In this document: piece after piece, positions 60,468 to 64,000 of the stretch | Layout: each line of letters begins with the position of its first letter | Position numbering within the stretch: the stretch's first letter is position 1 | Origin: HGM04593 sp045654885 | Lineage (GTDB): Bacteria > Bacteroidota > Bacteroidia > Bacteroidales > Bacteroidaceae | DNA length: 64,000 nucleotides | Assembly: GCA_045654885.1 (NCBI GenBank) | Contig: JAZOOF010000051.1 | Span: forward strand, 132,702 to 196,701 | Direction of reading: 5' to 3' | The notes under the pieces: model-generated | Seen by the model: the letters and a program-made list of their open reading frames with translations, nothing else | Database searches by the model: none | Told to the model about the DNA's origin: nothing | Program-made: the position numbers and the translations under genes

Positions 60468-60499
60468 TTTGAAATTTTCCTCTATTTCATATAACTTTG
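60468..60499 (+). promoter_or_regulatory. Promoter of the mannosyltransferase gene
   Basis: TTTG (60468-60471), 20 bases, TAACTTTG (60492-60499), an exact -33/-7 pair 28 bases before the ATG at 60528. Confidence 0.8.
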
Positions 60500-60527
60500 T
60501 GGATTGTAGCGAGACCGACTTACGATT

Positions 60528-61265
60528 ATGAATGACAGTGTAATTATTATTCCCACATATAACGAGAAGGAGAACATTGCGCGTATGATTGATGCGCTCA
60601 TGGCTCTTGAGCATGGTTTTGATGTGCTGGTTGTTGACGATGGTTCGCCCGACGGCACTGCGGACATAGTAAAGGGTGCCATGGTGCAATATCCCGGCAG
60701 GGTGCACATCTTGGAGCGCTCGGGCAAGCTTGGGCTTGGAACGGCTTACATTGCCGGTTTCAAATGGGCGCTTGAGAGGGAGTATGAGTATATCTTTGAG
60801 ATGGATGCGGATTTCTCTCATGACCCCAAGGATGTTCCGTTGCTCTACGAGGCGTGTGCCAAGGATGGGTACGACCTCTCCATAGGCAGCCGTTACATCA
60901 CAGGCGTGAATGTTGTGAACTGGCCCATGGGACGTGTGCTGATGTCCTACTTTGCATCGAAATATGTACGTTTCATCACCCGCTTGCCGGTGTGTGACAC
61001 CACGGCCGGTTTCAACTGTTACAGGCGCAGGGTGCTCGAGACCATGGAGCTTGACAAAATACGCTTCAAGGGCTATGCATTCCAGATTGAGATGAAATTC
61101 ACTACATTCATGTGCGGGTTCAAAATCAAGGAGGTGCCGGTAATCTTCGTAAACAGGGTGCTCGGTACGTCGAAAATGAGTGGTGGAATCTTCAGTGAGG
61201 CTCTCTTTGGTGTCGTCAAACTGAAAGTGAGCAGTTGGTTCCGCAAATATCCAAAAGCAAAATAA
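60528..61265 (+). CDS. Polyprenol-phosphate mannosyltransferase (GT2)
   Basis: A 245-residue GT-A enzyme of the dolichol-phosphate mannose synthase type. IIPTYNEKENIARMI, VVDDGSPDGTADIV with the first Asp pair, FEMDADFSHDPKDVP with DxD, and IGSRYITGVNVVNWP are in the expected order. No C-terminal membrane helices, so a soluble Dpm1/PpmS-like enzyme attaching mannose to polyprenyl phosphate on the cytoplasmic face. The lipid-linked sugar could feed the DUF2723 GT-C-like enzyme. It starts a run of genes up to tpiA. Confidence 0.93.
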   Translation: MNDSVIIIPTYNEKENIARMIDALMALEHGFDVLVVDDGSPDGTADIVKGAMVQYPGRVHILERSGKLGLGTAYIAGFKWALEREYEYIFEMDADFSHDPKDVPLLYEACAKDGYDLSIGSRYITGVNVVNWPMGRVLMSYFASKYVRFITRLPVCDTTAGFNCYRRRVLETMELDKIRFKGYAFQIEMKFTTFMCGFKIKEVPVIFVNRVLGTSKMSGGIFSEALFGVVKLKVSSWFRKYPKAK

Positions 61266-61829
61266 ATGATTCCAGATATGGCAAACAATACGAACAGGGA
61301 GTTTGAGAAGGTGTTGGCTGTGTGCCGTGATTTGTTCAGCAAGAAATTGTATGACTATGGTGCATCGTGGCGTATAATGCGCCCCGAGTCGCTTACCGAC
61401 CAGATATTCATAAAGGCAAAGCGCATACGTAACCTTGAGACAGGTGCCGAGAATATGGTGGGCGAGGGTATTGTGCCCGAGTTTATCGGCATTGTCAACT
61501 ATGGACTCATCTCTCTTGTACAGCTCGAAAAAGGGTATGCCGATGATTGTGACATCACCCCCGATGAGGCTATGGCGCTGTATGACATCAAGGCCAAGGA
61601 GACTCTTGAACTGATGAAGAAGAAGAACCATGACTATAACGAGGCATGGCGTGGAATGCGTGTCACCTCGTACACAGACCTCATACTTACAAAAATTTGG
61701 CGCACTAAGCAGATTGAGGAGCTTGGTGGGGCAACAAAGGTGTCCGAGGGCATTGATGCCAACTACATGGATATGATTAACTATGCCGTTTTTGCATTGA
61801 TAAAGAATGGTGTCGCGGAACAGGAATAA
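61266..61829 (+). CDS. DUF1599 domain protein
   Basis: A 187-residue soluble protein with two related halves: LYDYGASWRIMRPESLTDQIFIKAKRI and NHDYNEAWRGMRVTSYTDLILTKIWR, each with YxxxW and R-x-S/T-D residues, a DUF1599 duplication (the domain is also named nucleotide modification associated domain 1). A role in nucleotide metabolism is suggested by that name only. It starts directly at the mannosyltransferase stop and overlaps the next gene by 23 bases. Confidence 0.9.
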   Translation: MIPDMANNTNREFEKVLAVCRDLFSKKLYDYGASWRIMRPESLTDQIFIKAKRIRNLETGAENMVGEGIVPEFIGIVNYGLISLVQLEKGYADDCDITPDEAMALYDIKAKETLELMKKKNHDYNEAWRGMRVTSYTDLILTKIWRTKQIEELGGATKVSEGIDANYMDMINYAVFALIKNGVAEQE

Positions 61830-63147
61830 GAGAAGCTTTGTGGTCTTCGTCAATGTGTGCCGTTGGTTGCTTGCATTGGTGTTGATGTTGTCGGGTTTCC
61901 TTAAAGCTGTCGACCCTGTCGGGGGTATGTACAAGCTGCAGGAGTATGCATCGGCATTCTCTCTCACCGGCATGTCCGATGGCTGGCTGACGGCTTTTGC
62001 CCTTGTTCAGGCAGCTGCGGAATTTCTTGTCGGTCTCTATCTGTTCATGGGCGTCTACCGCGCTTTCATTCCGCTCATGGCACTGCTTGCAATGCTGCTG
62101 TTCACCCCCTTCACACTCTATGTATGGGTGACTGGGGCTGTGAGTGATTGCGGCTGTTTCGGCGAGTCGGTGGTAATGTCGAATGCAATGACCTTCTTCA
62201 AGAATGTGCTGTTGCTGTTGCTTGCGATTGTGGCATTTGCGGGGCGCAGGGCATTCGTGCGTTGCTTGAGCAGTAACACCCGTTGGGTGCTTGTGCTCTT
62301 CTCGTTGGTGTATATATTTGCCATGCAGAGTGTTGCTCTGCATCATCTTCCTCTCATTGATTCCGGCTCTTATGCTGTGGGCAGCAACCTGCGCTCAAAG
62401 GTAGAGTTTGTTCCGGATGAGTATGAGTACAAGGCGGTATATTATAACAAAGAAACAGACAATGCTGAACCATTTATTGTGGATGCCGACACTGTTATGG
62501 GTAGCGAGTGGGTGCTGGACGGTTATACCGAGGTGCTTGTGGCTCCCGGTACAGAACCCGAGATAAACAACTTCTCGATAGTGGATTGGGAGTATGATGT
62601 TGAGATGGCCGATGCTCTGCTTGCCGACACGGGCTATGTGTGCATTGTTCCAATAGAGAGTGTGGAGGATGCTGCTGTTACGCATGTCGACAAGGTCAAC
62701 GACCTCTATGACTACAGTATTGCAAACGGCCTGGCTTTTTGTGCGGTATCTTCGTCCGATGAAGACGAATTGTCCCTTTGGACAAAGCGTACAGGGGCCG
62801 AGTATCCTGTATATTGGGCCGATGCCGGTATGTTGCGTGCAATGGTGCATGCCAACCCCGGCTTGGTGCTGTTGAAGGATGGTGTGGTGGTGGGCAAATG
62901 GGCTGCTGCCGATATTCCCGTTGTGCATGGAGCGGAGGATACGACGGTGCAGTTCTCGGAAGCGGTGGCTCCGGAATATGCCGATGTCAGATGTTGGCCC
63001 TTTTGGGTGATTCTGCTCTCGGGCGTGCTGGTGGTGCTCTCGCTCATTGATGTGCTTCTGGTGCAGATTGCCCGTAAGGAGCGCGGTAACAGCTCTCCCA
63101 AGGAGACGGCCGACAAGACTGTTGATGACAGTAATACAACTTATTAA
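61807..63147 (+). CDS. DoxX-like membrane protein with periplasmic thioredoxin-like domain
   Basis: A 446-residue protein. Residues ~10-180 hold four or five membrane helices with GFLKAVDPVGG and TGAVSDCGCFGES, a DoxX/MauE-like pattern with a conserved Cys pair. Residues ~185-400 are a periplasmic region with a thioredoxin-like layout but without a CxxC motif, and a final helix near 405-425. In Bacteroides the same gene lies directly upstream of tpiA. Possible role in thiol or electron transfer at the membrane; function unproved. It overlaps the DUF1599 gene by 23 bases. Confidence 0.85.
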   Translation: MVSRNRNKRSFVVFVNVCRWLLALVLMLSGFLKAVDPVGGMYKLQEYASAFSLTGMSDGWLTAFALVQAAAEFLVGLYLFMGVYRAFIPLMALLAMLLFTPFTLYVWVTGAVSDCGCFGESVVMSNAMTFFKNVLLLLLAIVAFAGRRAFVRCLSSNTRWVLVLFSLVYIFAMQSVALHHLPLIDSGSYAVGSNLRSKVEFVPDEYEYKAVYYNKETDNAEPFIVDADTVMGSEWVLDGYTEVLVAPGTEPEINNFSIVDWEYDVEMADALLADTGYVCIVPIESVEDAAVTHVDKVNDLYDYSIANGLAFCAVSSSDEDELSLWTKRTGAEYPVYWADAGMLRAMVHANPGLVLLKDGVVVGKWAAADIPVVHGAEDTTVQFSEAVAPEYADVRCWPFWVILLSGVLVVLSLIDVLLVQIARKERGNSSPKETADKTVDDSNTTY

Positions 63148-63172
63148 TATAAACCTTTAAATTTTAGTAGAA

Positions 63173-63931
63173 ATGAGAAAAAACATTGTTGCAGGTAACT
63201 GGAAGATGAATATGAATCTCCAGGAGGGTATTGCTCTTGCAAAGGAACTTAACGAGGCTCTTGCTGCCGACAAACCAAACTGTGATGTAGTAATCTGTAC
63301 TCCATTCATCCACCTTGCTTCGGTAACTCCTATCGTTGACGAGGCTATCATCGGTGTTGGTGCCGAGAACTGCGCCGACAAGGTGTCTGGTGCTTACACA
63401 GGTGAGGTTTCTGCATCTATGGTAGCATCAACAGGTGCAAAGTATGTTATTCTTGGCCACTCTGAGCGTCGCGCATACTATGGCGAGACTGCTGAGATTC
63501 TCAAGGAGAAGGTACAGTTGGCTCTCGCTAACGGCTTGACTCCAATCTTCTGCATCGGTGAGGTTCTTGAGGAGCGTAACCAGGGTATCCAGAATCAGGT
63601 TGTATACGAGCAGCTCGCAGGTTCACTCTACGATCTTTCTGCCGAGGACTTCTCTAAGATTATCCTTGCTTACGAGCCGGTATGGGCTATCGGTACAGGC
63701 TTGACAGCAACTCCCGAGCAGGCCGAGGAGATTCACGCTTACATCCGCTCAACTATTGCCGAGAAGTATGGCAACGAGGTTGCTGAGAATACTTCTATCC
63801 TTTACGGTGGCAGCTGCAAGCCAAGCAACGCAAAGGAACTCTTCGCTAATCCAAACGTTGACGGTGGTCTCATTGGTGGTGCTGCTCTCAAGGTTGCCGA
63901 TTCCAAGGGTATCATCGACGCATTCAAGTAA
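63173..63931 (+). CDS. tpiA: Triosephosphate isomerase
   Basis: A 252-residue TIM-barrel enzyme of glycolysis. AGNWKMN with the catalytic Lys, ILGHSERRAYYGET with the catalytic His, AYEPVWAIGTG with the catalytic Glu, and YGGSCKPSN are all intact. Strong codon bias towards C-ending, highly expressed codons sets it apart from the genes before it. Overlaps the next gene's ATG by 1 base. Confidence 0.98.
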   Translation: MRKNIVAGNWKMNMNLQEGIALAKELNEALAADKPNCDVVICTPFIHLASVTPIVDEAIIGVGAENCADKVSGAYTGEVSASMVASTGAKYVILGHSERRAYYGETAEILKEKVQLALANGLTPIFCIGEVLEERNQGIQNQVVYEQLAGSLYDLSAEDFSKIILAYEPVWAIGTGLTATPEQAEEIHAYIRSTIAEKYGNEVAENTSILYGGSCKPSNAKELFANPNVDGGLIGGAALKVADSKGIIDAFK

Positions 63932-64000
63932 TGAAACGCGTAGTAATGCTTATATCAATGTTGTTCTGTGTCCTCTGTGCGGGGGCACAGAGCAATATTG
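63931..64000 (+). CDS. Secreted protein, cut by the window edge
   Basis: Only 23 codons are visible: a basic start (MKRVV), a hydrophobic core and CAGAQ before SNI, a Sec signal peptide. In Bacteroides tpiA is followed by a SPOR-domain protein, which fits, but this is synteny only and the domain is outside the window. Confidence 0.55.
   Translation, partial: MKRVVMLISMLFCVLCAGAQSNI

Noticed and set aside
60234..61973. 579-codon open frame on the minus strand
   Set aside because: It lies antisense to the mannosyltransferase, DUF1599 and the start of the DoxX-like gene and overlaps the 5' end of miaB. All of those have family motifs and this frame has none.

Overview
The window is a chromosomal segment of a Bacteroidales bacterium, most like Prevotellaceae. 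The evidence is: promoters of the Bacteroidetes type (TTTG, about 19-20 bp, TAnnTTTG) instead of sigma70 boxes; a complete porP-gldK-gldL-gldM-gldN type IX secretion operon plus gldH; the purH-mreB-mreC-mreD-mrdA-rodA order; and many families confined to Bacteroidetes (DUF3098, DUF1599, GldH, PorP, DUF2723). Family or genus cannot be fixed from the sequence alone. No rRNA, tRNA or CRISPR array was recognised.

Layout. 1-7.1 kb (minus strand): metG, then a surface-glycan set of flippase, two glycosyltransferases and an edge-truncated YfhO-like membrane protein. 7.3-16.0 kb (plus): Crp/Fnr regulator, acyltransferase, dapB, lepB, wbqC-like gene, metF, holB, ricT-like gene, gldH. 16.0-23.3 kb (minus): rodA, mrdA, mreD, mreC, mreB, purH, the cell-elongation operon. 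23.5-32.9 kb (minus): nadB; queG, polysaccharide deacetylase and a giant DUF2723 membrane protein; priA. 33.0-35.2 kb: a small lipoprotein, a YbdG-like mechanosensitive channel and a beta-barrel protein. 35.3-41.3 kb (minus): the type IX core operon. 41.5-42.7 kb: a PagL-like outer-membrane protein. 50.1-58.4 kb (minus): DUF2795 gene, cobalamin adenosyltransferase, methyltransferase and metK behind a probable SAM riboswitch; then folK, queA, truB, uppP, DUF3098, ftsX and a methyltransferase. 58.5-64 kb: two pspC genes, miaB, polyprenol-phosphate mannosyltransferase, DUF1599, DoxX-like protein, tpiA and the start of a secreted protein.

The accessory part is 42.8-50.1 kb, visibly more A+T-rich than its surroundings and inserted between housekeeping blocks. 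It holds a single 1511-residue protein with a TIR-like N-terminus, a STAND-type P-loop NTPase and a long helical C-terminus (a probable anti-phage sensor), the 3' stub of a type I restriction gene hsdR, and a two-gene unit consisting of a DUF5675 protein followed by a small secreted protein, which looks like an effector-immunity pair. Two copies of a direct-repeat module (GGGCAGT iterons, mostly 11 bp apart, followed by a TACTACTCCT hairpin) bracket the hsdR stub and the two-gene unit. This is the best candidate in the window for an undescribed defence or competition locus.

Much of the remainder serves the envelope: type IX secretion, peptidoglycan elongation, the undecaprenol cycle, signal peptidase, glycan assembly and tRNA modification (queA, queG, miaB, truB).
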